This document shows, piece by piece, positions 12,320 to 23,029 of a DNA stretch of 64,000 bases (the first letter of the stretch is position 1; each line of letters starts with the position of its first letter). The stretch comes from Prostheceraeus crozeri (taxonomy: Eukaryota > Platyhelminthes > Polycladida > Euryleptidae): NCBI GenBank assembly GCA_907163375.1, contig CAJQUW010002095.1, positions 434,001 to 498,000 of the forward strand, given 5' to 3'. Both the position numbers and the translations under genes were made by a program. The notes below the pieces were generated by a model, which did not search any database, was not told the origin of the DNA, and saw only the letters and a program-made list of their open reading frames with translations.

Positions 12320-13069
12320 AAGCATTATACTAAAGAAATTAGTTCAGATAATTGTTTAAATAAAAATAGCTGGGTGCCAAACCACATTAAAACGAATTTT
12401 GTGATAAATTCAATCAGCACTGCAAACGAGAGATGCAATTTAGCATCTGACCAGATAGAAGCAACAGATAAAGTAAAGAAAAAATTTAAAAAAAATGGCT
12501 ACAGTGATAGAGATTTGAACTGCAGTCGCAAAAGTAGAAGAAAAAAGCGCAATCATGATAAAAAGCGAGTTTGTAATCTACAGATGCCTTTCGTTAGTGA
12601 TAGTCTAAATAGAAAAATAAACAGTCTAGTTCAAAAATATGACCTTGATATAAATGTAGTAAATAATAGTAGTAAAAAATTAAAAGATATTTTTCAGATA
12701 AAGAAAAATAGGAACAAGCACGAAAATTGTGATGTGTGTGCCAGTTTGCCGATGGAATTTGATTGCAGTGTGAGCAATGTTGTCTATGAATTCGTTTGTA
12801 AAAAGTGTGATGGTAATTATATAGGCAAGACTTGTAGGAATTTTAGAGCTCGATACTTAGAGCACAACCGCAGCATTAGGCATAAGGATGATAGGAGTGC
12901 GCTGAGCGTCCATGTTCGTGAATGTGAGTGTGATGGTATTGAAGATTTTGATGTCAATATTCTTGAATGCGTGAAGAGACCGCTTGATATTGTGTTGTTA
13001 GAAGCTCGTTGGATTAAGCGTAGAAGACCGGTGTTGAATCGATGTGATGAGTTGTCTGAATGGTATTAA
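12320..13069 (+). pseudogene. PLE polyprotein C-terminus: linker and GIY-YIG endonuclease
   Basis: The open frame runs from inside the left arm junction (about 12,320) to a stop at 13,069. A basic region with KSRRKKRNHDKKR precedes the conserved PLE connector VCNLQMPFVSDSLNRKINSL. The Cys pair of CDVCASL and the GIY-YIG nuclease follow: VVYEFVCKKCDGNYIGKT, where VYE and YIG correspond to the GIY and YIG strands, then CRNFRARYLEH with the catalytic-type Arg, and LLEARWIKRRRPVLN with the Glu near the end. The nuclease nicks DNA during retrotransposition. No reverse transcriptase motif lies upstream and there is no natural start codon, so the frame is a truncated remnant although it has no internal stop. 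A related but decayed copy lies at 18,090-18,745 on the minus strand. Confidence 0.88.
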
Positions 13070-13261
13070 ATGGTCACACCGCATAGATGTCTGAAGTATA
13101 TAAAACCACTTGTAACTGCAGTTGATGCCAAAACTCGTTGATAAAGGGTCGGGACCCGAAACGTCCGAGTAGAAAGCACACGTTGTTTTTATTCAATTTA
13201 TTCAATTTTACTTATCGGCAATAACTAAACGGAGTGATAACCGGATTTTATTGTACATAAT
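12946..13261 (+). repeat. PLE right arm (pLTR-like 3' end)
   Basis: It contains the last 41 or so codons of the GIY-YIG frame, a short 3' untranslated part with the hammerhead-like motif, and the end TTATTGTACATAAT. Near-identity with the left arm suggests that both derive from one recent insertion. Confidence 0.88.
13133..13170 (+). ncRNA. Hammerhead-ribozyme-like motif (type I layout), variant core
   Basis: The order of parts fits a type I hammerhead. Helix I pairs ACTCG (13,133-13,137) with CGAGT (13,166-13,170). The first core box is TTGATAA. Helix II is GGGTC-GG-GACCC, the second core box is GAAA, a two-pair helix III is AC/GT, and the cleavage triplet is GTC. The canonical first box is CUGANGA; here position 3 is U and position 8 is A. 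These two positions form a tertiary base pair in known structures, so the change keeps pairing. One extra A sits between the first box and helix II, so activity is uncertain. Such motifs are established in PLE terminal repeats. Confidence 0.55.
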
Positions 13262-13271
13262 ATACATGTAG

Positions 13272-16200
13272 AATGATTCATGTGTCCACTCTTATCATGT
13301 GCTACAGCGAAATGCATACTCATATAAAAGTCATAAGTACTCATTTATGTCAGTGGCATCTTCACAAATGTCATTCGAAGGACATTTTTTATCACTGTCA
13401 CTCAAATTGCATTATTTTAGATGCATTTCTGAGTGCTAAATACTGCAGAGGATGCATGAGATCTACAACTTCATGTGCATGTCCATCTTTGTCACGCAAC
13501 ATTATATATTGTCTTATTTCTATGGACATTCACATCTATCTTATTATAATGAAGCAGAGGTCGCATCACGTTATAAGAAATATGTTCGCTCTAATTCTTG
13601 GAAGGCTTTTCGTGAAAGTTACTCGTAGTTTGGCAAATCTTCCTTGCAAATACATCAAATTGCATTCTATTTGACACAGTGAGCAAGGTACGAGCTCATG
13701 TCCATGGTCAGGCGATTGCGGTTAAAAAGCTAAGGATGTTTGTTGTCTTTTGGACTTGACGGTCATTATTCGCCTTAAACTGACAACTGACAGCTTGCCC
13801 GTCCTTGCTTGTGGCAGTTGTTCTCCTGTCTCTTGTTGTATATAATGAACTAAGCTTCATTAATCGCTCAATCATGATGTGCAGGTCATTTTTTCGAAAT
13901 TTTCTTTCCTTCTTCTTTCATTAATTGAAAAGTGTGTTCTATGAATAGAGCGGTACAACTAAGTTGCCCATTATCATGATTAAATTCATTTAAATGAAAT
14001 GGCCAACCTTAATTTTCAAGTAATTATGGATAATAGATTTCAAATGCTTTCTCTCAACAATTATCCAACATGAATGACTTCAACAAAATAATGAACTCAT
14101 TGTCATGAGGTTATGCAATATTACTTTGTTTCTGCAGTGTCTCTTTGCATCAATATTTGTCAAAATACTTCAGTCACATTATTGCTATATTTAATCAAAG
14201 GCGGAAAATATTCAGTTTGTTTTACTTTTACAATATGCAAAATTCAAGATAAGAAACTCAGGAGTATTACCTATTGCGATTAACACCGCTACACACAAAC
14301 ATTTTGGCCGACAATAAGAGAAAAACTCGGGCATCAATGTCCTAAGTACGTTTTAATATCAGCCTATCCTCATGAAGAATTGCTTATCAACCGAGGTAAA
14401 TTAAAATACTTCATGGACTTTCCTACCCAAATTCAATGACACACATCGTGGCACTAATCTTTATCTAATTCGAGTGATGGGTGCGCTTGGATGTTTCAAA
14501 GCCACAAACATTTCTTGAAATAAAACATGTTTGACTCAAGAGATTGCTATCAGAGACTCAAAATCTACAATCACTACAAAAATTTTAATATAAACATGCA
14601 GATATTTTTACCGGTACTTGAAAATTATGCAGAACAAGTAAGACAGTATTGGCTAAACTTATACCTATTTACATGCTCTGATGGATATAGCATCTGTCAA
14701 TCATCATTATGATAAAATAAGTGTCACAAATGAACTAAATGCGTGCATAAAGATTCCGTTGTGCCGATTCTACTGGACATACAATACATGCCCAGTACAG
14801 TTAGATATATACAGTACATTAGATAATACATGCAACTTAGTTCAAGCAGGCACATATTTAAAATATGTGATAAATGAAAATAGAAGAGATTATTAAAATT
14901 AAGTATTGCTGCGGGCCGGGCCGTTTTGGATCGAAAAACAGCTCAGACAGCGAGCAGCTAAAGCATTATTGAGGCAAAATGAAACTAGTAATAGTGCTTC
15001 TGAGTTATTCAAAACATTCGGTCAAGGGAGAACCCCTAGCAGGCGAATTATTTTTCCATTTCGAATTTTTGCAGGTCTGCATGCTCGATAATGTATTTAT
15101 TGGTTTTGTGAGAGTTTGGATTTTGTAATGCGATTCAGGTTCTTCTATATTTATACGAGGCAATTCAAGCCGCAATCAATCATATTGGATTAAACATGCT
15201 AATCATTTTGCCTAAACGATTATGATAACTTATTGACTTATTGGTAAAATTGATGGTTGCACTTTTGAGTACCCGTGATAGCAAAAAGGCAATAAGAATA
15301 CTTTGTTTGTATCTGCTATTTCTCTAATGACGACAGAATAGAAAGATGGCTATAATGCACTGCGTTCATCATGCAGTATATTAAACACAGCATAACAGAT
15401 GCATTTTTGCCATCAAGTCCTCGGTACGGCTAAGGGAATAATAGCGCTCGCAACTCATCAGTTTGAAGGGCTCTTGTACTTTCGAGTACGATCTTTGAAC
15501 GCTCTTATAGTAATGATGGTCGACCAGAGCAAGGCTTATTAAGCAAGTTACTTCAAATTTGTTCACTAAATGGGCTTTTATTAGGTTTGTTTGTTGTCTT
15601 TTATGTCCGTAGGATTAAAGAAGGAGACCGTTGATCAGTATGGAAAAGTTGTATCAACTGCAGAAGAGCTTCCTTAGTCAGCCTTATCTTGAAACAGACT
15701 GCTGTGGCTAAAGTCGGTCAGACAATTCAAAATTTTGAATTGAAGATTGAAATTACTAATCAACTGACGTCATTTAGGAAGAGTTTAGAAACGCGGTAGA
15801 AGCATTGGAAAATATTCTTTATAATAAGTAAGTGCAAGCACTTGCTGTGTAAAAATTCACTCAGAGTGGAAAATTAAGCAAAAATCAATAATGAAATTCG
15901 GCATAACTTATGGCCAACTCTGTATTTCATTTCGTAACATTTTCGGGCATGAACTCAGAGTAATCATGAATGAAATGAGAGATACTGCAGGAAGTCGGCA
16001 CTGTCCATGGAATAAAATTCGCCTCATGTAGATGAGGTCGAGAAAACAGCTGCTACTTACTCATTTCCCTCATCCGTGTTAATTTATCGGAAAGCCGCTC
16101 GTTCGACCGATTTTCTTGTCTCATAATTTACCACGTGTCAGAGAGGTCTTTGGGATGAGAAGAAGGCTTTCTCAACACCGTTTTGTCCTTCAGAGAGCAA

Positions 16201-17140
16201 ATCCTTAGAAGCTTGTCCTCTTGCGAGTAACGTCTTAAGATGATTGATAGGTCTGGGGATCATTTGATTCTAAAGAAAGGAATTGCTTCATCTTTACGGT
16301 GAGAATGACCTGCGTCTCAATTGAGTGCTATTCGAAATTATCAGGTTTCTCTTGCACTTTTGACAGCCAAAAGTTAAAGGGTATTTTAGTCACATACTAT
16401 AAGCTCATATTAAACACAAAACGTACTTTTAATGAGTGTATCGTATTGTCTCGCCGAGCCGAGCCGAACATGCGGATAAAGTAACTTCTACTTTCAGAAT
16501 GCAAGAAATGTTTAGAGGAGCACCTTGCATCAACTTTGATGAAAGAGGTTAAGTTTTAACAAAAGTAGCAAAAATAATGAATTCAAAACAGATTGTGCAA
16601 TTCAACTGCCTAAGTCGCAGAAAATTAGCCTATCATCAACAGTTTGTGTCAAAAACAAAAATAGTAAATTACTGAACGAAAGCTCTTCTCACATGCAAAG
16701 AGCAATGATGAATAATCTATCTATCGCCGACAATTTCAAGCTTGCATTGCTTTGATCAGAAACTTAGTTTTAATTTCTTAATGTCATCTAATGATTGCAA
16801 TTAATTGAATGGCGTCATCGATTGTCATTGATCTGACAGTTCGTGCAGATAGGCCTAAATAGGCCTACTTCAATCTGTCGGAGGCTATTGATTTTCAAGC
16901 TAAAATTTTAAAAGTCTTCAGATGTTGCTGAGAACTTTTCAGAAATTGAAATTTGCTTAGATTCCTTCCGTGGGACAGTTTCACCAAGCCCATCTATTAG
17001 ACCTTTTTGTACTAGGACCATTTTTGACCTGACAATCTAGAAGTGAACGATCATTGTTCGTATATAAATTAAGGCGACTTTGTTTCGCTCGATAGCATGA
17101 TCTTTATCTATAATGAACTTTCCTTTTTGGTAAGATTCTA
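13272..17140. other. No gene recognised
   Basis: AT-rich sequence. A 133-codon frame begins at 13,273 but has no domain, repeated family copy or biased composition to support it. A short GC-rich run lies near 14,910. TAGGCCTA-type words occur near 16,850. No element ends were identified. Confidence 0.5.
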
Positions 17141-17144
17141 ACTG

Positions 17145-17745
17145 AGCAAAAGTACCTCTGAGTATAGCGACTTGTCGAGCAAAGCGATGTGTCGAGTAAA
17201 GCAACTTGCGAGCAAAAGTACTTCCGAGAAAGCGACGTGTCATGTCAAGCAAAAGTATTTTTGAGCAAAGCGACTTGCAAGTAAAAGTGCTTCCAAGCAA
17301 AGCGATGTGTCGAGCAAAAGTGCTTCCAAGCAAAGCGATGTGTCGAGCAAAAGTGCGTCCGACCAAAGCGACGTGTCGAGTAAACGTGCTTCCAAGCAAA
17401 GCGACGTGTCGAGTAAAAGTACTTCCTAGCAAAGCGATGTGTCGAGTAAACGTGCGTCCGAGCAAAGCGATGTGTCGAGTAAACGTGCGTCCGAGCAAGG
17501 CGATGTGTCCAGCAAAAGTGCTTCCGAGCAAAGCCATGCGTCCAGCAAAAGTGCTTCCGACCAAAGCGACGTGTCGAGTAAAAGTACTTCCTAGCAAAGC
17601 GATGTGTCGAGTAAACGTGCGTCCGAGCAAAGCGATGTGTCGAGTAAACGTGCGTCCGAGCAAGGCGATGTGTCCAGCAAAAGTGCTTCCGAGCAAAGCC
17701 ATGCGTCCAGCAAAAGTGCTTCCGACCAAAGCGACGTGTCAAGTA
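17145..17745. repeat. 33-bp minisatellite with 165-bp higher-order repeat
   Basis: Units of about 33 bp, for example GAGTAAACGTGCGTCC plus GAGCAAAGCGATGTGTC, repeat about 17-18 times. The first few units (17,145-17,280) are irregular and shorter. A block of five units is duplicated: the sequence from 17,402 recurs from 17,567, exactly 165 bp later. Because 33 is a multiple of three and stops are rare, long frames are open on both strands (for example 196 codons plus, 230 codons minus). That explains them without a gene. In one plus frame the unit would be an 11-residue Ser-rich repeat (SSKRASEQSDV). Confidence 0.93.
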
Positions 17746-17749
17746 AAAG

Positions 17750-18085
17750 AATCGTCGATCATTGCGTACATAACCATATATTTACATGTGCTTTGACTTA
17801 GCCTGTGCCACTGCTTCAACGAATGCATTGCAAGTTCGAGCTATTTCCTTTTCCAAACATGCATGTAAAAGTAGGCTGATGAATTCAACGACGATCAATT
17901 AGAACGGAAATATGTTTTGTTCAATAAATTGACATTGCCGGGGAATAACGATAATTGCTTCACAGCTTCAAACAGAAAAATTATAATTTTGAGACGGTGA
18001 AGATGATAAAAACAAATTTAGACTCAAAGAAAGGAAAGAAGTCCTTTCGGCAGATTTTGTGTTCTTGATGGGATGCTGCTTAAAA
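17750..18085. other. No gene recognised
   Basis: Short AT-rich stretch between the minisatellite and the decayed PLE. It may include the 3' untranslated part of that PLE, but I see no hammerhead-like motif. Confidence 0.4.
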
Positions 18086-18089
18086 AAAT

Positions 18090-18745
18090 CATATCTGGTA
18101 CTACATTTCTTGAGTTTACGCTCGTCTTTGATTAATTATATAATGGCAGCTAACGAGAGGGGCATTGTTATGGCAATTATTGCGACCATGTTTTGATATT
18201 TAATTCTAAAGTTCTTGGATGATGTACCAATGTGACAACTGTTACATATTTTGCATTTAATTTCATAAATAATATTCTTAGCGCTATATTTATTCACATC
18301 TGGCAAAATCGTACCTATTCATTTTTGGTTAGTTAGCCAATTCTTCGACTTTTCATTTTTTCTGTTAACCTAGCGAATATTCAAATTAACGCTTAATTTT
18401 TCTATTAGTTTTATCATTGCCATATGGAGGAATAAGCAAGCATACATTATATCCAGACAAGCCTTTCTACGTTTGCGACTGTTTTCTATATCACGCTTCT
18501 TACATGCAATTTTCTTTATTTTTTTTGTTAATATTGCATAAAGATTCGTTCTTAAATAAATCAGTGTTGCATCCATTATCACACAGCATTCAGAATATTG
18601 GTAATGAAATTATGCTCAATAGATTAGAAATCCAACTGTCAGATTTTATGTCCTTGCTGTACTATTTATTATGAAATATTTTTTCTTCTATCTAAATACT
18701 AATATCAAGAAAATTTAGTTGAATTTTGGATACTTCTACTGTAAA
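18090..18745 (-). pseudogene. Decayed Penelope-like element: end of reverse transcriptase and GIY-YIG nuclease
   Basis: On the minus strand, around 18,290-18,190, the frame reads KNIIYEIKCKICNSCHIG followed by TSSKNFRIKYQ. This aligns residue for residue with the PLE endonuclease at 12,780-12,860 (NVVYEFVCKKC, NYIG, NFRARY). Upstream on the same strand, in shifting frames, are LNFLDISI (near 18,715), which resembles the end of the PLE reverse transcriptase, and LIPPYGNDKTNRKIKR (near 18,430), which resembles the PLE connector. Several stops and frame changes show that it is old. No terminal arms were found, so its limits are approximate. It is a different, more diverged PLE lineage from the copy at 12-13 kb. 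Confidence 0.65.
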
Positions 18746-18749
18746 GTGT

Positions 18750-19635
18750 GAACTGAATGCCTTTGCTCACATCATTAATCTTCTTTGATGTCTGCGCCCA
18801 TAACAGTCAAAATTATGAATTTCCGGTTGTAGTATCTTCTTACATGTAGATTATTTGAATTCAGTTTGCTGGAGAAGGCCTGATGTATCGAAGCGGTATT
18901 CACGGCTGGTCCTGTTTTCTGACACCCATTATATATTTAACAGGCGCGGGCATTCACTGAGCTATTTAGTATAACTTCAATAGAATGAAAACGAGTAGCA
19001 AAAGGAGTAAAAAGAGGACACGTTGACCTCAAAGTCGCGGGCGACCATTTGAAACAATCTTATCAGTGATGTGGCGGTGATAAATGATAAGTCTGAGGAT
19101 AAGAATGCTACGAATTGAATTTCACCATAAATGTGGCGCCTTCTATCTCAGCATAGATGTCAACGATTCTTTGAACTCATCTGATCCCCTTCTATCTCAA
19201 CTCCCATGACAACTTCAGGCTCCATAGTTTGATCGTAGTAAAATCTCTGACTGCGCTGCACAGGATTACGTCTCTAAGATTTAAATCAGCGCAGGAAGCG
19301 AGCATGTGATCGTGATATGTATTTTCTGTAATAAATCATAAAGTCATTCATTTCCTTTAAATAATTTCAATTGCAGACAATTTCAGGGAGGTCAGTGAAA
19401 GAGTTACATAATTTAATATCTTACTTGATTCATATCCTAAACATCATCAATTTCAAGGGGATGAATAAGAGTTCGCTTGTAATACTGTCGGCAGCTGTCC
19501 AAAGCTGTGGTGAGGCTCCAACCACAGATATCCGACACTCCATAATAGCAAAGGACTAAAACGGAATGGATATTTGACAATTTATTCTATCGGCAGAATT
19601 TTGGTTAATGAACAGCCTCATTTAAAATTATAGTG
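18750..19635. other. No gene recognised
   Basis: AT-rich sequence with no motif, inverted repeat or element end that I could support. Confidence 0.5.
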
Positions 19636-19639
19636 TGTC

Positions 19640-19935
19640 GTGGACATGCGTTGTCATAACACGTGTACCAAAACGGTGGAGGCTTCCAGTGGTTGACAAT
19701 GGTTAGCTACTGGTACTTTGTCAGGGCAGCTTATCAATACTCACGGCAATTATCATCTCTCTTTACATGTACACGTAAAAACATTTTGACAAAAATAACT
19801 TACAATGAAACACTTAATAGCAAGAATCTACAAATGTTGCATTATTCGGTAATTTAATTCTTCATGAGATCAAGCAACATTGACCTAGATCGGTTCCTAA
19901 ATGAGCGGCTGAAATGACCATCAACCACAGAGATA
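19640..19935 (-). repeat. Interspersed repeat family B/C, copy 1
   Basis: Two blocks recur elsewhere. The block at 19,868-19,930 (reverse strand GATGGTCATTTCAGCC, then ACCGATCTAGGTCAATG) matches 29,468-29,522 and 57,640-57,695. The block at 19,645-19,760 (AGTGGTTGACAATG, GTTGTCATAAC) matches the reverse of 31,910-32,010, and more loosely 57,790-57,865. Block order is the same at 57.6 kb, so these are parts of one old element. No coding motif was seen. Confidence 0.6.
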
Positions 19936-20031
19936 GAGTCATTTGCGTGTGGGTTAGTCTAGAGCGGACATAATCCTATCCCAGCCATTGTATCCAATGG
20001 TAGCAAGTGTTAGAGATTCGTCTCTCTTTGT

Positions 20032-20546
20032 CACAGAATTAGAGAGGTCGTCTCTTCTTCTGTTTGACTTGAAAGGAAACATTGGAATATGTAATTTCTA
20101 TGAAATGGCACAATCTGCTGACATAATACCATAGCAATCGAACAATCAGCAGACAGCTCAACATTAAACACGCCAAATTGTGCGAAGTTTCAGTGACTGT
20201 TATCAACCGGATCACCCAGCAAAGAGACGCAGTCGATGTCAATTTCTACAGAAAAGTTTGTGAACGTTTTTCGTGCAGCTGTTAACTTTTTAAATAATGA
20301 TCGAAGGGTCCAAAACTATCGAGAAAACCTTTGCGCAGTGATCTGAATTCTTCGAATCTGATGGAATCGTAGCGATCGGAGTATTTTGAAGGAATTCACA
20401 GCAATCCGCAAGCGACCTATCTTTCCTATCTCTGCAAGGCATTGAAGATTTCTTTTTGCCCACTTAGTAAGTTCCTGCATGTGCCACTGTTTTGAATCAG
20501 TTTGCACTTCTAGAAAAGTGCCACGTTTAAGCAATCTAATTCTGTG
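20032..20546. mobile_element. Family A DNA transposon, copy 1 (complete, 515 bp)
   Basis: The element begins CACAGAATTAGA (20,032) and ends TCTAATTCTGTG (20,546), a perfect 12-bp terminal inverted repeat. It is flanked by CTCTTTGT (20,024-20,031) and CTCTTTGG (20,547-20,554), an 8-bp target duplication with one difference. Eight-base duplications are made by hAT- and P-type transposases, but the TIR is not diagnostic of either. The minus strand has a 72-codon frame (20,316-20,534) whose words, such as DSKQWHMQELTKWAKRN and LRFHQIRRIQI, are partly kept in the copies at 31.6, 32.3 and 47.6 kb. I do not recognise the protein. It is most likely a non-autonomous derivative. Confidence 0.8.
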
Positions 20547-20554
20547 CTCTTTGG

Positions 20555-22080
20555 CTTGTGTGATTCGCCAAACATGAGTATTGCAGAAGTAGCACGCATC
20601 ACTGTTCGACTCTTCGCAATCTAATTTTGCTGACTGCCTATGTTTAATGTGGTGTCAATCTTCTGGTTCGTCAGAATTCAGGCTTGTACTTGCATTGCAT
20701 TCAATGGAAAATTGATCTTCTTACCCCTCGAATCTAATTCCGGTTGTGTCTATCCGTACTGAAGAAATTCATCTCTAGGCCATGCTATATACCTACCACA
20801 GATTCCATTTGTGTTCGAATTGTGGATATCTAAGAAGATTTACTCTAAAACTCCAACTATTGCATAATTTCGTGGATATTTGGCAGAGTGCATCTTCCGA
20901 ACAATAATGCAGCTTTTAACTCAATGCAATGTCTATGTAATTCAGTGTGGCATTAGTACCCGCTTATTGATGAAGAAATCGATAGGATTTTCTTCTTCAT
21001 TGGGTTAGAATATGTTCTCATGAGAAACAATTAAGTTGGTGTCTAACTCATAGAGGCAACGTGGGAAGATCCATAAAATTCTAATCAGCTGTCCGACATG
21101 GAAATTCAAGCTTCAGACCAAACTCTTCGATATGTGCTATGATTGGCTGTACTATGATGATTATGGCGACTCACTGGTGTGTTTGTTGTTCAAGAGGATG
21201 CACAAAAATCTTGATTGCGATAATTGGCATGATGACTATAAGCATACTTTGATACACCACCTATTTCTTATTATCAATTACTGATTTTTTGATGTGCATC
21301 ACCCGAAGAGGGAGGTGATTGGTCCCTGTAAGATCATCAAAAGTAGGTCTATTGCATCCAATAGGTCCCTGCAGTACCCAATATTCTACAAAAAATAAAT
21401 GCAAAATATTTCGCATAATTGATAGAGAAGCTGACATGTTTGATAAGAATGATGTGGACCTCAAATTCTTCGATGATTTCTAAAGGACAACATTGTACGT
21501 GAGTATCAACTAATTCGATTACTATGATATACGCGGTCGGTTAACCACACAGAACACTACTTGCTAGGAGGGATTTTACATGCATTTCTCATTCGATGAT
21601 GAAGGTGATCCTAGCAGTCATTTATAATAGAATTCTATATAGAATAATATAATTTCTAGCTATAATATAATATTAGCAATATCTGTACGTCGAAAGATTA
21701 ATTAATTTTATTTCCTGTAAGTGAGATAACATAATTTGTTACTTATTTAGATATTTAATTGAAGTGGCCCTGATGAGGACTGGTGGTGTTCTCCAATCCT
21801 TGAGGTGCACAAATGCAATAATGTTGTAGCCATTGGATTAAGTATTTCTTAAAAGAGCTCTGGCGGCAACGAATTAAAATTGATCGGATTTGGCCCAATA
21901 ACTGGTAAAAATGGAAATCTTAAGACTTGTTGCACTACTCATTCTTGCTGTTAATATACTAGTAACATAGATTCCAAGCAATGCTGCATGCACTTTCAAC
22001 ACAGACGTCTAATACAGTGCACCGACTACAGATGCTGGTAGTGGATGTAGAAAAGGACAATGGTCACCTTAGTTAAGATA
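20555..22080. other. No gene recognised
   Basis: AT-rich sequence. A short stretch rich in TATAAT-like words lies near 21,630-21,680. No element ends or protein motifs were found. Confidence 0.5.
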
Positions 22081-22084
22081 TATA

Positions 22085-22760
22085 TTATAATGACAATAAT
22101 AATGATATTCTTTATTGCAAGAAGCAAAATGCTACAATGGTTCTGGAGAACGCTTACAGTGAACCTACCGAACAAAAGCTTTTAAGTGTTAACTTTACAA
22201 TGCGGTAAAAAGTCAAAAGAAGCAAGGTTAGGTTTGAAGGCACTGACAAGAGGGAGAATTAACTACATTCTCAGGTAGAGAGTTCCATACTCTGATTATG
22301 CGACGGGCAAAGAAATGTTTGCGAATATCGCAGCTGTGTCGATCAGTGGGAAGCAATTTCATTGAATGGCTTCGAGTTCTCGTGGGTTCAGACATTAAGA
22401 CAAAAAGGTCTTCATACGAAATATCCACCAATCCATTCATTTGCTTGTACACAAAAACCAAGTCGAACTACAATCTTCTTTTTTCTAGAGACATAAGATT
22501 TAGTGAAACAAGACGTGAGGAATAACTGTCACAATTGATGCATACACGGCGGCAAACAACTTTGATGAAGAAACGTTGCACTTTTTCAACCACCTCTATG
22601 TCCTTGATTTGTTGAGGATTCCATACTTGAGTGCAATACTCCACAATTGGTCGCACAAAGGAACGGTAGGCCTTGGTTATAACCTCAGAGTCGCTTGAGG
22701 AAAATGACTGTAGAATAAGACGAGTACGTGATAAGCCTTCAGAGGAAATGAGATGACAAT
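22085..22760 (-). pseudogene. LINE 3' end: C-terminal region of a reverse transcriptase polyprotein
   Basis: The minus strand reads RPIVEYCTQVWNPQ and VVEKVQRFFIKVV (22,656-22,470), then DIRKHFFARRIIRVWNSLP with ENVVNSPS (22,330-22,240). This is the standard C-terminal thumb and tail of CR1/L2/Jockey-type LINEs. Two frames are needed. The palm with its catalytic box is missing, so the copy is strongly 5'-truncated, as most LINE copies are. The 3' end lies near 22,085 in ATTATTATTGTCATTATA-type simple sequence, a likely 3' tail. The clade cannot be set from this part alone. Confidence 0.78.
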
Positions 22761-22852
22761 GAGAGAAAAATATATATTATGTATTATGCGGTTTTTGATA
22801 TGCAATCTATACATGTAGTTGCGTAGAGTGCTCAATGGTTGTCAGAGCTTTG

Positions 22853-23020
22853 ATAAAATCAAAAAATACTGTTTTGCACTACTCCAAGTATACCTAGAGT
22901 TTCACGCTACATACGATCCAACATACGTGCACTTACTGTTTACTGCACTCTGAATATCGTATGTAGCGTGAAACTTTAAGTATACTCGCAGTAGTGCAAA
23001 GCACTATTTTTTGATTTTAT
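22853..23020. repeat. Palindromic miniature element (168 bp)
   Basis: Arms of about 65 bp are inverted copies. The left arm starts ATAAAATCAAAAAATACTG and contains TTTCACGCTACATACGAT. The right arm contains ATCGTATGTAGCGTGAAA and ends CAAAGCACTATTTTTTGATT. The loop is about 35 bp. Flanks are TATA-rich, so a TA target duplication is possible but not provable. It is non-coding and best described as a MITE. Confidence 0.75.
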
Positions 23021-23029
23021 TATATATTA

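Larger units (their letters stand above)
11999..13261 (+). mobile_element. Penelope-like element, 5'-truncated, with inverted terminal arms
   Basis: Two arms of 316 bp in opposite orientation (11,999-12,314 and 12,946-13,261) enclose and overlap a GIY-YIG endonuclease frame. In the parts I compared base by base they differ at only a handful of positions. Inverted or tandem terminal repeats called pLTRs, a C-terminal GIY-YIG nuclease and hammerhead motifs in the repeats are characteristic of Penelope-like elements. The left arm duplicates, in reverse, the 3' end of the element including the end of the coding frame. The reverse transcriptase is absent, so this is a 5'-truncated copy. TATACATGTA occurs at 11,961 and at 13,261 and could be a target duplication, leaving 28 unexplained bases on the left. 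Confidence 0.85.

Noticed and set aside
13273-13674. 133-codon plus-strand frame after the PLE
   Set aside because: High His/Cys/Ile content from AT-rich sequence, no motif, no repeat copy, and nothing to suggest an exon.
17145-17745. CRISPR-like array
   Set aside because: The units are contiguous without unique spacers and the DNA is eukaryotic; it is a minisatellite.
17037-17801. Long open frames of 165-230 codons on both strands over the minisatellite
   Set aside because: They follow from a 33-bp period without stops; mirrored frames on both strands and the lack of a start context, splice site or domain argue against a gene.
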